Part shown: positions 16,557 to 25,465 of the stretch, in pieces
Numbering within the stretch: the stretch's first letter is position 1
Layout: each line of letters opens with the position of its first letter
Source of the DNA: Turicibacter bilis
GTDB lineage: Bacteria > Bacillota_I > Bacilli_A > MOL361 > Turicibacteraceae
Direction: 5' to 3'
Length of the DNA stretch: 64,000 nucleotides
Assembly: GCF_024499055.1 (NCBI RefSeq)
Contig: NZ_CP071249.1
Location: 2,473,001-2,537,000, forward strand
The notes under the pieces: generated by a model
Databases searched by the model: none
The model's input: only the letters and a program-made list of their open reading frames with translations
Told to the model about the DNA's origin: nothing
Position numbers and translations under genes: made by a program

Positions 16557-18180
16557 AGATACAAGAAATGATGCATTCATTAAAGGTTTCACAGGTTAGA
16601 ACAATGGTATCTCCTTGTTGGATAAGTGTATCACCTTTTGGGGTGATACTTGTTCCATCCTGACGTTTGATTAAGATAATTAAAGTTTGAGGTGGAAGAT
16701 CAAGGTCTTTGATTTCTTTACTAAGCCAAGGATGATTTTTATCAATATTAATCTCATTAAGCGTGAGATTAGTTTGTTCGTGAAAACTGGTGCCACTGAC
16801 AACGAGTTGATCACCAGGTAAAATCATCGTTTGTCCATTCGGGATAATTGTCTGTTCATTGCGTTTAATCATTAAAATTAAGGTGTCGGTGAGGTTTAGT
16901 TCACTAATGAGACGATTTGCCCAGTTATGGGTTGGGGTGATAAAGATTTGGAGCAAGGGAAGGTGTTCTTCTTCCTGGTAGTCAGTGAACGTTTTGAGGA
17001 CGTTGTCGTTATCATCAATCATCGCGAGTTTATGGGCGATAGCGGGAAGCAATGTTCCTTGTAAGGTCACTGAGATGAGACAGATGCAAAAACTAATATG
17101 GAAAATATCATACGTGGTATCCGATCCTTTTAAAACAACTAAGATAGCAAAGACGATGGAAGAGGCTCCACGAAGACCAGACCAAGATAAGAGGAGTTTT
17201 TGGGAAACGGTACTTTTAAAGGGCTTCATTAATAAGAAGGTTGTTAATGGACGAGCGACAAAGGTTAGCCATAAAAAGATAAGGATAGCAGGTAGTAAAA
17301 TGGTGGGCATTTGGGATGGGAAGGATAGAAGTCCAAGTAGGAAGAAGATTAGAATTTGAGCTAATCCGGTGAGACCATCAAAGAAGTTTACTAAAGTTAC
17401 TTTATCTGGGATGGCTCCATTTCCAATAATGATTCCGGCTAGATAAGTTGCTAAATATCCATTTCCACCGATAGCTGTTGGAAGAGCATACGTTAAAAGC
17501 GCAATGGCCAAGACGAAGATTGTTTCTAAGCCATCCATCATAAAGTTAACTCTTCTTAAGATAATAACGGTAATCATCCCAATGCAAACACCAAATAGTG
17601 TCCCAAATCCCAGTTGATTCAGTAAGAGAAGCGGGATTTCACTTAGGTTAGCAGTTTGCTTCATTAAATCAATGAGAAGAATTGTTAGCATGTAAGCCAT
17701 TGGGTCATTACTTCCGCTTTCAAGCTCTAAAATAGAGGCAGTTCCATCTTTAAGGTTTAATTTTTTCGAACGTAAGATTGAGAAGACGGATGCTGCATCG
17801 GTTGAACTGATGATAGCCCCAATGAGTAAACTTTCAATGAGTTCAAGATGAAGAAAGAAGTAACAAAAAAGTCCTGTTATAGCTGCTGTTAAAAGGACAC
17901 CTAGTGTAGATAAGACTAAAGCCGGTTTCATGACCGGTCTAGCTGTTTTCCAATTGGTTCCGAACCCCCCATAGAAAATAATGAAGATTAAGGCGATGGT
18001 ACATAATTGTTCGGTAAGATGATAGTCATTGAAGGCCACTTTAAAAAAGCCATCTGATCCAAAGATCATCCCAAGAAGAATGAAAAATAGTAAAGAAGGA
18101 AGACCCAATCGGTGAGTCAGCCTGCTAAGTAGAATACAAACCATTAAAATAATGGCACAAATCATTAAAGAAAACTCCAT
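16555..18180 (-). CDS. CPA1-family Na+(K+)/H+ antiporter with RCK_C domains (NhaP2/CvrA-like)
   Basis: The product has about 541 residues from the ATG at 18180, which has AAAGGAGG upstream (an in-frame start 9 codons earlier lacks one). Residues 1-375 hold about 12 membrane segments of the sodium/hydrogen exchanger fold, including the ion-binding region SSTDAASVFSILRSKKLN and ESGSNDPMAYM. The C-terminus (about 395-541) has two TrkA-C/RCK_C-like domains with the repeated pattern P.G...L..GD.LV. These features fit K+/H+ antiporters of the NhaP2/CvrA type, which export cations at the plasma membrane and bind nucleotide ligands. Substrate (Na+ or K+) is inferred. A terminator-like hairpin lies 56 bases upstream of its start on the same strand. 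Confidence 0.88.
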   Translation of the reverse strand: MEFSLMICAIILMVCILLSRLTHRLGLPSLLFFILLGMIFGSDGFFKVAFNDYHLTEQLCTIALIFIIFYGGFGTNWKTARPVMKPALVLSTLGVLLTAAITGLFCYFFLHLELIESLLIGAIISSTDAASVFSILRSKKLNLKDGTASILELESGSNDPMAYMLTILLIDLMKQTANLSEIPLLLLNQLGFGTLFGVCIGMITVIILRRVNFMMDGLETIFVLAIALLTYALPTAIGGNGYLATYLAGIIIGNGAIPDKVTLVNFFDGLTGLAQILIFFLLGLLSFPSQMPTILLPAILIFLWLTFVARPLTTFLLMKPFKSTVSQKLLLSWSGLRGASSIVFAILVVLKGSDTTYDIFHISFCICLISVTLQGTLLPAIAHKLAMIDDNDNVLKTFTDYQEEEHLPLLQIFITPTHNWANRLISELNLTDTLILMIKRNEQTIIPNGQTMILPGDQLVVSGTSFHEQTNLTLNEINIDKNHPWLSKEIKDLDLPPQTLIILIKRQDGTSITPKGDTLIQQGDTIVLTCETFNECIISCI

Positions 18181-18235
18181 ATAAAACCTCCTTTGCTTAT
18201 ATGTCATTTTATGAAATAAGTAGAATTAAATATGA

Positions 18236-18271
18236 ATGATAAAAGAGATGACAGCTACGTATCATCTCTTT
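18236..18271 (-). terminator. Candidate leader attenuator upstream of the antiporter gene
   Basis: On the minus strand the 10-bp stem AAAGAGATGA/TCATCTCTTT is followed by TTTTATC, the form of an intrinsic terminator. It lies between two divergent genes, in the antiporter leader, so it could be the expression platform of a riboswitch whose sensor would lie at about 18280-18460. I did not match the leader to a known riboswitch class. Confidence 0.5.
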
Positions 18272-18499
18272 AGAAAATAGGTTTATATTTCATATGATTA
18301 TTCATTAAACTTCTGTTACCTGTTAATGAAAGGTTTCTCGGTGTCCCTTTTAATAAAGATGATCGATAATTTGCTTATATTAATAGATCATGACAAGTAG
18401 ATTCCTGATGATAAACTTCCCTGTTTTAATCACTTATACACTAACATGATTTAACCAGCTGATTAATATAATGATAATAAAATAGGGAGGGATAGCGAC

Positions 18500-19552
18500 G
18501 TGGGAAAAGCAAAGATTATATCAATTATTAATTATAAGGGCGGCGTCGGAAAAACGGTCAGTGCCTTTAATATCGCAGCGGGACTAAACTTTTTAAATCA
18601 AAACTCGGTTTTATTAATTGATTTAGATCCACAGTGTTCACTAAGTACGATTTGTATGAGAGCCTATTCTAAGACTAAAGGGGAACATATTCGCTTTAGT
18701 AGTTTAAAAGAAGAAGAAACAATTAATCATATATTTAATAGTTATCTTAATCGTGAGATATTAGATTTTGATGTTCCATTCAATTTAGATAAGTTAATCA
18801 AACACAACTTTTATACTGGTGGAAAATATAAATTGCAAAAATTTGATTTTATTCCATCAAGTATGTATAGTAACTCACATCAAGGGATGATGAGAGGATT
18901 AGAAGGAATAGAATCTGAGATTAAGCGTAGATTTGGGGATGATGCAAATAGTAGCATTAAACGGTTAAGTATTTTAGCTAAATTTTTAAAAGAAGTCGAG
19001 CTAGATCAAAAGTATGATTTTATTATTTTTGATTGTCCACCAAGCAATAACTTTATTGTTCAAAATGCACTGTTTGTATCTGACTATTATGTGGTTCCAA
19101 CTATTATGGATGAGATGGGAGTACAAGGGATCAATCATTTGAAAAATATAGTGGAGAATGATTCGGTTCAAATCATTTGTAAACAATACAGGTCATTAAT
19201 TGATTTAGCACCTAGTAATTCATATCTATCTTACCTTAAAAGTGGAAGTCCTAAGATGATTGGAATTATTGAGACTTTACGTAAGGCATCAAGTTCTAAA
19301 GGTGGAACTGAGGCAGAGCAATGGCGTAGATTTGTTGAAACTAAGTTACCAGGAATGTTATTTACACCAGTTGTTTATCATCAGGTAGAGGTTCAGAAAC
19401 TAATTAATGCAGGAGAATGTTGTTTTATTAATTGGAAACGAAATGGGACTCTGCCAGCAAATGAAAGTTATGGACAGATAGTTTTTGATTTGTTAGATCG
19501 TATAAATGTTCCAAAGAGTCAGTTTTCAAGGGAAATCACAGATATTTTATAA
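18500..19552 (+). CDS. ParA-family ATPase
   Basis: The 350-residue protein has the deviant Walker A motif YKGGVGKTVSAFNIA (residues about 12-26), Walker A' LLIDLDPQCSLS and the switch block FIIFDCPPSNN. This places it with ParA/Soj/MinD-like ATPases, cytoplasmic proteins that position plasmids, chromosome regions or protein complexes. A roughly 75-residue insertion between Walker A' and the switch block makes it larger than Soj. The GTG start follows AGGGAGG. No ParB gene or parS-like repeats are visible; the next gene, 14 bp downstream, is an unknown partner. It is probably not the chromosomal partition system. Confidence 0.88.
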   Translation: MGKAKIISIINYKGGVGKTVSAFNIAAGLNFLNQNSVLLIDLDPQCSLSTICMRAYSKTKGEHIRFSSLKEEETINHIFNSYLNREILDFDVPFNLDKLIKHNFYTGGKYKLQKFDFIPSSMYSNSHQGMMRGLEGIESEIKRRFGDDANSSIKRLSILAKFLKEVELDQKYDFIIFDCPPSNNFIVQNALFVSDYYVVPTIMDEMGVQGINHLKNIVENDSVQIICKQYRSLIDLAPSNSYLSYLKSGSPKMIGIIETLRKASSSKGGTEAEQWRRFVETKLPGMLFTPVVYHQVEVQKLINAGECCFINWKRNGTLPANESYGQIVFDLLDRINVPKSQFSREITDIL

Positions 19553-19566
19553 GTGAGGGATAATAA

Positions 19567-20097
19567 ATGACAAAGGTAAAAGATATCTTAGGGGATTTAA
19601 ATACGTATCAAAAAATTGTTCAGTTAACGGCCGGTATTATCGATCCCGAAATTGACCGATTTTTGGAGATTTTAAAACCTTACCGTTCGTTAAGTTTAGA
19701 TGAGTTTGAAAAGAAAATAAGTGGGGATAAAAAGAAAAAATCTAGGTCTTCTCTTCGTGATGATGCGTTACGAATTGGAGAACTATATTATCAAAGGAAA
19801 ACAATTGGAGGAGTGGCTGAGGAAGAACAGAGTATTATTACGAGTTACTTAAATTCAGCTGACAATAAAATTGTTTTATCAGTATTAGAAATTCCATTTG
19901 ATGATTCATATGAGAAGATTAATCAATTAACTGATAGCCAATTAACGTCTAATCAACTCTATTTCTTAGGAATGGCCTTATTAAATATTAAATTAAAAGG
20001 TAGTTCAAAAGCTATACAGAAGAAAAATTTATTAGATATGCTTTGGAGTGCTATTGAAAATCAAAAAATGAATGAGATTTATGAGAGTGAGTTGTAG
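19567..20097 (+). CDS. Unknown protein encoded with the ParA-family ATPase
   Basis: This is a soluble, helical, charged protein of 176 residues with no recognised motif. A Lys-rich stretch (GDKKKKSRSSLRDDALR, near residues 55-72) could bind nucleic acid or the ATPase. It begins 14 bp after the ParA-family stop codon behind GTGAGGG, so the two genes form an operon. By position it could be the adaptor that links the ATPase to its cargo, as ParB does in partition systems. That is inference from context only. Confidence 0.6.
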   Translation: MTKVKDILGDLNTYQKIVQLTAGIIDPEIDRFLEILKPYRSLSLDEFEKKISGDKKKKSRSSLRDDALRIGELYYQRKTIGGVAEEEQSIITSYLNSADNKIVLSVLEIPFDDSYEKINQLTDSQLTSNQLYFLGMALLNIKLKGSSKAIQKKNLLDMLWSAIENQKMNEIYESEL

Positions 20098-20131
20098 GGA
20101 AGAGTTTTAGTTAGGTTTAGGGGGATGTTAG

Positions 20132-20506
20132 GTGAGGGTGGTTTGGAGTATTTTAGTTTGTTTGTGTTTAGTGGGATGTATGAATCCTAAAAATAAGGCG
20201 ATTGGCGTTTATGATACAAGTCAGTTACCTAGTGATTTTGGTGGTGGAGAGGCTTATCAAATTGGTATGAATCAAGATGGAAAGCCGGTATTTGTTAATC
20301 CAGATGCAGCTTTTAAACAAATCGTAACTGATTATAAAGATGGCTTTAAAGCCATCCAAAAAGAGTACTATTTATTTCCTATCACAAAGTTAACGTGGCG
20401 ACGGTATGGTTATTATGGCTGGCAGTTAACCCATGAGGATGAAGAAATTATTGATCAAGGCTATGAAATATCCCGCTTCTTTGAAATATATAAAAATAGT
20501 TTTTAA
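20132..20506 (+). CDS. Small lipoprotein, unknown function
   Basis: The product is 124 residues from a GTG start that lies 6 bases after AGGGGGA. The N-terminus MRVVWSILVCLCLVGCMNPK is a lipoprotein signal with lipobox LVGC. The mature part (about 108 residues) is polar with several aromatic residues (WRRYGYYGWQ) and no known domain. The gene follows the ParA-type pair by 34 bp and is closed by a terminator, so it may be the last gene of that operon. Confidence 0.6.
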   Translation: MRVVWSILVCLCLVGCMNPKNKAIGVYDTSQLPSDFGGGEAYQIGMNQDGKPVFVNPDAAFKQIVTDYKDGFKAIQKEYYLFPITKLTWRRYGYYGWQLTHEDEEIIDQGYEISRFFEIYKNSF

Positions 20507-20533
20507 GGTTCCTATCGTTAGGGACTTTTTTTA
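20507..20533 (+). terminator. Intrinsic terminator
   Basis: Stem GGTTCCTA/TAGGGACT (with G-T pairs), TCGT loop and a long T-run, directly after the lipoprotein stop codon. Confidence 0.8.
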
Positions 20534-20936
20534 TTATTTTATCCATCAAACAAAGAGTGTGATTTAAGTTTAGTTCTTCAAATACTCTGATATTAAGATT
20601 TTCTATAGAAAATTTCTCATGACTTATCTCATAAAAGGCCATGAAATAAGAGAACTGGCGGATATAAAAAGGACAATCGAGTTTATTGCTATGTTTTAAA
20701 AAATTTAATTATTCATTTGAAGTAAAGAGCAAGAGTTTTTAAATAATAGCCCTGTTTTTTAATTACATAGATTAGTCATCGAAAATATATAACATTATTG
20801 ATAATTTAAAAGTTGCCTCGATAGTCAAAGGTAAAGAAAGGATTAAATTTTATCAATAGCCGAGGTTACTAAGGGCCTGCCCCTAATTCTTTATTAAGTA
20901 ATTTAATCCCTCAGGGGAGACAAACCTCTGCAAGGA
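20534..20936. other. Intergenic, no gene seen
   Basis: About 400 AT-rich bases between convergent genes. Short ORFs on both strands lack ribosome binding sites and family likeness. A GC-richer patch (GGGCCTGCCCC near 20874) pairs only weakly with its surroundings, so I call nothing. Confidence 0.4.
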
Positions 20937-21164
20937 TTAATAAAGTAAAGTGTTCATGATTTCATCGCCATATTGTGAAAAAATAACTAACATTAATAGA
21001 AATGTAAAAATAATGACAACATTTAAGAATTGATAAGTAATTGACTTAATGAAGCTAGGTTTTTCATCTAAATGAATGGATTTGATAGTTAAATAGATAT
21101 TATTAAAAAAAGCAAATAGTAGACTTGTCATAATAATGCTTAATACGAGTAACTTTATATACAT
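20937..21164 (-). CDS. Small membrane protein, unknown function
   Basis: The product is 75 residues from the ATG at 21164, which has GGGAG 7 bases upstream; an in-frame ATG six codons earlier has none. There are two hydrophobic segments (about residues 4-24 and 45-65) with a polar loop between them (HLDEKPSFIKS). No family is recognised. It stands alone, on the opposite strand to both neighbours. Confidence 0.5.
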   Translation of the reverse strand: MYIKLLVLSIIMTSLLFAFFNNIYLTIKSIHLDEKPSFIKSITYQFLNVVIIFTFLLMLVIFSQYGDEIMNTLLY

Positions 21165-21370
21165 GTTATATCTCCCTTTCATCTTTTCTGATAAGGATAG
21201 TATAGCCTTTATTGTTGGTGAAAGTGAGTGATAGTCGTATAATTTTATTGAATTTAAATTATTACTCTATTATTGAAAAAAACTTAGCTACCTACCATTG
21301 AATTTTTTTGGATGGATGTATTATCAGCTATTGATTGGAAATAACAGATGTTAAAAAGGAGTATGGTGAG

Positions 21371-22087
21371 ATGAAGGCAGTTCTATTTGATGTGGATGAT
21401 ACGTTATATGATCAGGTGATTCCTTTTCAAAAGGCGTATGAAGAATTATTTAAAGGGAGTTTTGAACTTTCAATTGAAGAGTTATATAAACGAAGTCGTT
21501 ATTATAGTGATGAAGTGTTTGAAGCTACTCAGCGTGGAGAAATGTCGATGGAGGCCATGTATATTTATCGTGTACAAAAAGCCTTTGAGAGTTTTGGTAT
21601 AAGTGTCACAGATGATGAAGCATTAGAGTTTCAACGACTTTATGCAGGTAATCAAAAGAAATTAGAAATTTCTGAAACGATGCGAACAATCATTGAACTC
21701 TGTCAAAAACATGAGATTATGATGGGGGTTATTACAAATGGACCTTCACAGCATCAATGGAATAAAGTGAAGGCATTGAAGGTAATGGAGTTTATTCGAG
21801 AGGAATATATCTTCGTCTCAGGAGATATTGGAGTTGCTAAACCGCAAATTGGCATCTTTCAGCATGTAGAGAAAATAATGAACCTTAATCCAGAGGAGAC
21901 ATTATTTATTGGAGATACGTTTCAGAGTGATATTATAGGTGCCAAGGGAGCTGGTTGGAAAGCTATTTGGTTAAACCGCCACCATGCAGAGCATCCAGAA
22001 GGGAATATTCAAGCGGATTATTGTATCAATAATGAAGCAGAGCTTTATAAATTAGTGTTAAACTTTATAACTAATGAAGCTATCTAA
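21371..22087 (+). CDS. HAD-superfamily phosphatase (YjjG/YfnB-like)
   Basis: The 238-residue protein carries the four HAD motifs in order: MKAVLFDVDDTLYD (nucleophile and acid Asp), GVITNG (Thr), the Lys in VAKPQIGIF, and FIGDTFQSDIIGA (metal-binding Asp). The helical cap between motifs I and II fits subclass C1, as in pyrimidine 5'-nucleotidases and related phosphatases. It would hydrolyse a small phosphorylated metabolite in the cytoplasm; the substrate is not readable. The ATG at 21371 was chosen because motif I normally begins within a few residues of the start and AAGGAG lies 9 bases upstream; an ATG at 21335 would add 12 residues. Confidence 0.88.
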   Translation: MKAVLFDVDDTLYDQVIPFQKAYEELFKGSFELSIEELYKRSRYYSDEVFEATQRGEMSMEAMYIYRVQKAFESFGISVTDDEALEFQRLYAGNQKKLEISETMRTIIELCQKHEIMMGVITNGPSQHQWNKVKALKVMEFIREEYIFVSGDIGVAKPQIGIFQHVEKIMNLNPEETLFIGDTFQSDIIGAKGAGWKAIWLNRHHAEHPEGNIQADYCINNEAELYKLVLNFITNEAI

Positions 22088-22104
22088 TATAGATAGCTTT
22101 TTTT
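22077..22104 (+). terminator. Intrinsic terminator overlapping the HAD stop codon
   Basis: Stem AAGCTATCT/AGATAGCTT with a 5-base loop and T-run. The left arm contains the last codons and stop of the HAD gene. Confidence 0.85.
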
Positions 22105-22169
22105 GTCGAGTGACTTCTATTCTTTCATTTACTTTCTATAATTGAAAAGAGGATGAGAGGAGGAACGAG

Positions 22170-22946
22170 ATGAAACTTAAAGAGAAGATGGTAGCTGTCC
22201 CTATTATTAAACATCCAATGGTTTATTTGTTGCTTGTCTTAGTTTTTCTGGCGATGTTAAGGACGCCAATTTTATCTGTTTTTTCAAGACCAGAAATGAT
22301 TTTAATGATATACTTAGGGATATTTTTAATTTTTTCAGTGACAGTTGGATTCAAAGAAATTGGACCTTTCTATAATAAGGGAGGCGGAATCATCAATTTA
22401 ATTGGAATAACAGGGGCTGTTTATGTCTGTGGGATTTTAGCGGAAAGTTTTACAGGATATTTCTTATCAGCAAATGACCCTCAATTATTGGATCAATATA
22501 CCTTTCATTTATCTGGGCCATATGTCTTGAATCAGTTAGCACGATATTCACTCGTCGGAATTGGAGAGGAAATTTTTAAATTATGTGTGTTTTTCATCCT
22601 GTATTGGCTTGGGGTTAAAGTTAGTAAACATAAGCTTGGTTCATGTATCATTTCCGTGATTGTGACGAGTTTTTTCTTTGGGCTTTTACATAGTAATTAT
22701 AATTATGATCAGTGGTTGAATATTACGTTGATTATTGGAGTGGGGGCACTTGTTTATTTTTATTTTCTATTTAAGTATCAGACGATTGTGCCATTAATGA
22801 TTGCTCATGGATTACAAGATTTTTTGGTCTCACTGGAGCATACGGAAGAGTTAACAGGAATTTATTCATTGTTTTTAGTGGGACTCATTTTAATTTGGTT
22901 TATTGCTCGATTTGGATTTGGGATTAAAGTAAAGACGGAAAGATGA
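22170..22946 (+). CDS. CPBP-family intramembrane metalloprotease (Abi/CAAX-like)
   Basis: The 258-residue polytopic protein has about eight membrane spans. The family motifs are present: GIGEEIFKLCVF (Glu-Glu of the EExxxR/K box, here with Lys), FFFGLLHS (conserved His) and PLMIAHGLQDF (second His). CPBP proteases act inside the membrane; bacterial members serve in bacteriocin maturation and self-immunity or have unknown substrates. A GAGGAG site precedes the ATG. It is monocistronic, with a terminator at its end and an ABC exporter operon next. Family firm, substrate unknown. Confidence 0.85.
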   Translation: MKLKEKMVAVPIIKHPMVYLLLVLVFLAMLRTPILSVFSRPEMILMIYLGIFLIFSVTVGFKEIGPFYNKGGGIINLIGITGAVYVCGILAESFTGYFLSANDPQLLDQYTFHLSGPYVLNQLARYSLVGIGEEIFKLCVFFILYWLGVKVSKHKLGSCIISVIVTSFFFGLLHSNYNYDQWLNITLIIGVGALVYFYFLFKYQTIVPLMIAHGLQDFLVSLEHTEELTGIYSLFLVGLILIWFIARFGFGIKVKTER

Positions 22947-22963
22947 CTGGGTCATCTTTTTTT
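22939..22963 (+). terminator. Intrinsic terminator overlapping the CPBP gene end
   Basis: The 9-bp stem AAAGATGAC/GTCATCTTT with loop TGG and a T-run; the left arm includes the end of the coding region. Confidence 0.85.
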
Positions 22964-22993
22964 GATGGAATTTTTTATGAATTTTGATTTTTG

Positions 22994-23029
22994 TGATTTA
23001 AGTTTGATTTAAGGTTGGGAGTTTATAGT
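22994..23029 (+). promoter_or_regulatory. Direct-repeat promoter of the ABC exporter operon
   Basis: TGATTTAAG occurs twice exactly 11 bp apart (22994-23002 and 23005-23013). It stands where a -35 box should be, 10 bases before the -10 TATAGT (23024-23029). Two half-sites one helix turn apart in place of a -35 are typical of OmpR/PhoB-type response-regulator activation. No two-component gene pair lies nearby. Confidence 0.55.
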
Positions 23030-23073
23030 AATAACGAAGAGATGAGAAGTTAATACACAAGGAGGAAATAAGA

Positions 23074-24666
23074 ATGTATGTATTGAAAAATGCATTGAAG
23101 AGTGTTTCACGCTCCATGGGAAGAAATATTTTAATTGGAATTATTGTTTTAGTCATTTCAATTTCATGTTGTATCGGGCTATCTATTCGCCAAGCTGCGG
23201 AAAGTGCAAGAACACAGACGTTAGATTCAATGAGTGTTACTGCTCAAATTTCAGTCGATCGTCAAGCGATGATGCAGCAAATGATGAATAATGGTAATGG
23301 TGAAGGTAGATTTGATAAATCAGCATTTACTCAGGTTTCAAGTTTATCAATTGATGAGATGCAAATTTATGCCGAAGCGGATTCGGTTAAATCGTTCTAT
23401 TATACATCAACGATTTCATTAAATGGAACAGATGAATTTGAAGCTATCTCAACGACAAGTTCACGTTCTGAATCATCGATAGATTCGATGATGGGGAAAG
23501 CTGGTATGGAAATGCCAGGAATGGATAGTGGAAAAGGTGGCGGATTCCAAAAAGGTGGAATGGGTGTACAAGGTGATTTCACGATTATTGGATATAGTTC
23601 AGATGAAGCGATGACAGACTTTGTAGCAGGAACTTCAACGTTAATAGATGGAAAAATGTTTGAAGAAGGAACAGAGTTATTAGATTGTGTGATTTCAGAT
23701 GAATTAGCTATTTATAATGATTTAGCTGTAGGAGATACGATTACAGTAGTCAATCCAAATCATGAAGAGGAAATTTATACGTTAAACGTTGTTGGAATTT
23801 ATAATAACAGTCAATCAACCACTTCAAGTAGTGAAGTGATGCAAGGATTCTCAGCAGCTAGTGATCCAGCGAATCGTATTTATATGAGTTACAACGCTGT
23901 TCAGGCGATTGCTAAAGCTTCAGAAGAAGGGGCAGTTGTTTCAACTGATGAAACAACGGGTATGGAAACAACAACGGCTATTCCATCTCAAGTTTCAGGA
24001 ACATATGTCTTTGCAAATGTTGATGAATATTATACGTTTGAATCAGAAGTACGCGATTTAGGATTAGATGAAACCTATACCGTTTCATCAACTGATTTAG
24101 CAGCTTATGAACAAAGTTTATTACCATTAGAAAACTTAAGTCAAATGGCGGGTTATTTCTTAGCCGTTGTGTTTGGAATTGGCGCAATCATTTTAGTGGT
24201 TTTAAATATTTTTAATGTTCGTGAACGTAAGTATGAAATTGGAGTTTTAACTGCCATTGGAATGAAAAAAGGGAAAGTTGCGATGCAATTTTTAGTGGAA
24301 AGTTTTGTAGTCACATTAGTAGCGTTAGTGATTGGAGCAGGAATTGGGGCGATGTCATCCGTTCCAGTAACAAATACATTATTAGCTTCTCAAATTGAAG
24401 CTCAAAGTAATAATATGATGCAAACTGAGGCTTCATTTGGTCGTCCAACATCAGGAGCGATGGGAGGGATGACTGGAATCATTGGTGGTAAAGGGCAGGC
24501 GATGGCAGCTGTTGATTATATTTCAAACGTTACGTCAGCCACTGATTTCACGGTATTAATGCAGTTACTAGGAATCGGTATTGTCTTAACGTTAGTTGCA
24601 AGTGTTGTTTCGATTATTTTCATTACACGTTATGAACCGTTAAGAATTTTATCAAATCGTGACTAA
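23074..24666 (+). CDS. MacB/FtsX-type ABC transporter permease
   Basis: The 530-residue protein has one membrane span near the N-terminus (about 18-40). A large extracytoplasmic domain rich in Ser, Met and Gly (about 45-365) follows, then three C-terminal spans (about 367-395, 415-440, 492-518). This is the MacB/LolC/FtsX topology. The last two spans are separated by an unusual Gly/Met-rich loop. It would work with the ATPase encoded 3 bases downstream to move a peptide, lipid or antimicrobial, or to send a mechanical signal across the membrane. AAGGAGG precedes the ATG. An 11-bp-spaced direct-repeat promoter lies upstream. Confidence 0.9.
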   Translation: MYVLKNALKSVSRSMGRNILIGIIVLVISISCCIGLSIRQAAESARTQTLDSMSVTAQISVDRQAMMQQMMNNGNGEGRFDKSAFTQVSSLSIDEMQIYAEADSVKSFYYTSTISLNGTDEFEAISTTSSRSESSIDSMMGKAGMEMPGMDSGKGGGFQKGGMGVQGDFTIIGYSSDEAMTDFVAGTSTLIDGKMFEEGTELLDCVISDELAIYNDLAVGDTITVVNPNHEEEIYTLNVVGIYNNSQSTTSSSEVMQGFSAASDPANRIYMSYNAVQAIAKASEEGAVVSTDETTGMETTTAIPSQVSGTYVFANVDEYYTFESEVRDLGLDETYTVSSTDLAAYEQSLLPLENLSQMAGYFLAVVFGIGAIILVVLNIFNVRERKYEIGVLTAIGMKKGKVAMQFLVESFVVTLVALVIGAGIGAMSSVPVTNTLLASQIEAQSNNMMQTEASFGRPTSGAMGGMTGIIGGKGQAMAAVDYISNVTSATDFTVLMQLLGIGIVLTLVASVVSIIFITRYEPLRILSNRD

Positions 24667-24678
24667 GGAGTGAGAAGG

Positions 24679-25329
24679 ATGTCAGTTTTAAAGCTTGAGA
24701 ATATTAGTTTCACTTATGATAAAAAACCAATTTTTAAAAATCTAAACTTGCAGTTTGAAAAAGGAAAAGTTTATGCCATTGTTGGAAAGTCGGGAACTGG
24801 GAAAACAACGCTATTATCAGTGCTTTCAGGTTTAGCCGCTCCCACATCAGGAAACGTTTATTATAAAGGCCAAGATGTGGAGAAAATGAATAAGTATGAC
24901 TTTCGTAGTAAATATGTTGGTGTTGTTTTTCAAAGCTTCAATCTATTAACAAAATTTACAGCTTTTGAGAATGTCAGTTTATCAATGGATATTGCAAACT
25001 TTAATGTGAATGATAAGAAACAATATGTGTATGATTTATTAGAAAGTGTTGGATTAGATAGAGAACAGGCTAATAGTCGTATTTTAAAACTATCTGGAGG
25101 GCAGCAACAACGTGTCGCCATTGCACGTGCTTTATCTTATCAACCAGAAGTCATTTTAGCAGATGAACCGACTGGAAACTTAGATGGAGAAACAGAGGCT
25201 GAAATTATTAAAATTCTAAGGGATTTAGCAAACCAAGGAAAATGTGTCATCATTGTTACTCATACTCCAGCAGTTGCTAAAGCGGCTGATCATATTTATG
25301 ACTTGTCAAAATTAAAAAATGCAAAATAA
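24679..25329 (+). CDS. ABC transporter ATP-binding protein (MacB/LolD type)
   Basis: The 216-residue nucleotide-binding domain is complete: Walker A GKSGTGKTT, Q-loop VVFQSFNLL, signature LSGGQQQR, Walker B VILADEPTGNLD and the switch His in IIVTHTP. This MacB/LolD-like ATPase class pairs with FtsX-type permeases. The ATG at 24679 lies 8 bases after AAGGAG; a GTG at 24670 overlapping that site is less likely. It is cotranscribed with the permease and followed by a strong terminator. Confidence 0.93.
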   Translation: MSVLKLENISFTYDKKPIFKNLNLQFEKGKVYAIVGKSGTGKTTLLSVLSGLAAPTSGNVYYKGQDVEKMNKYDFRSKYVGVVFQSFNLLTKFTAFENVSLSMDIANFNVNDKKQYVYDLLESVGLDREQANSRILKLSGGQQQRVAIARALSYQPEVILADEPTGNLDGETEAEIIKILRDLANQGKCVIIVTHTPAVAKAADHIYDLSKLKNAK

Positions 25330-25330
25330 T

Positions 25331-25370
25331 AAAAAGAGACGTCTATCATTGAATGGACGTCTCTTTTTGA
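25331..25370 (+). terminator. Intrinsic terminator of the ABC exporter operon
   Basis: A 13-bp stem, AAAAAGAGACGTC/GACGTCTCTTTTT, with a 12-base loop. Confidence 0.92.
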
Positions 25371-25465
25371 GTTTAATTGCCGTTAAAGATAAATGAATGG
25401 TGTCGATAAAAAATCAATGAGGGTCAAGTTGTTTGATATGTGAAAAGCTCTTGCTTTTTGAGAAC

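Noticed and set aside
16985..17359. A 124-codon plus-strand ORF within the antiporter gene
   Set aside because: Antisense to a clear conserved gene, with no ribosome binding site and no family match.
20448..20642. A 64-codon minus-strand ORF overlapping the lipoprotein gene end and its terminator
   Set aside because: No ribosome binding site; it runs through the terminator hairpin and has no recognisable composition.
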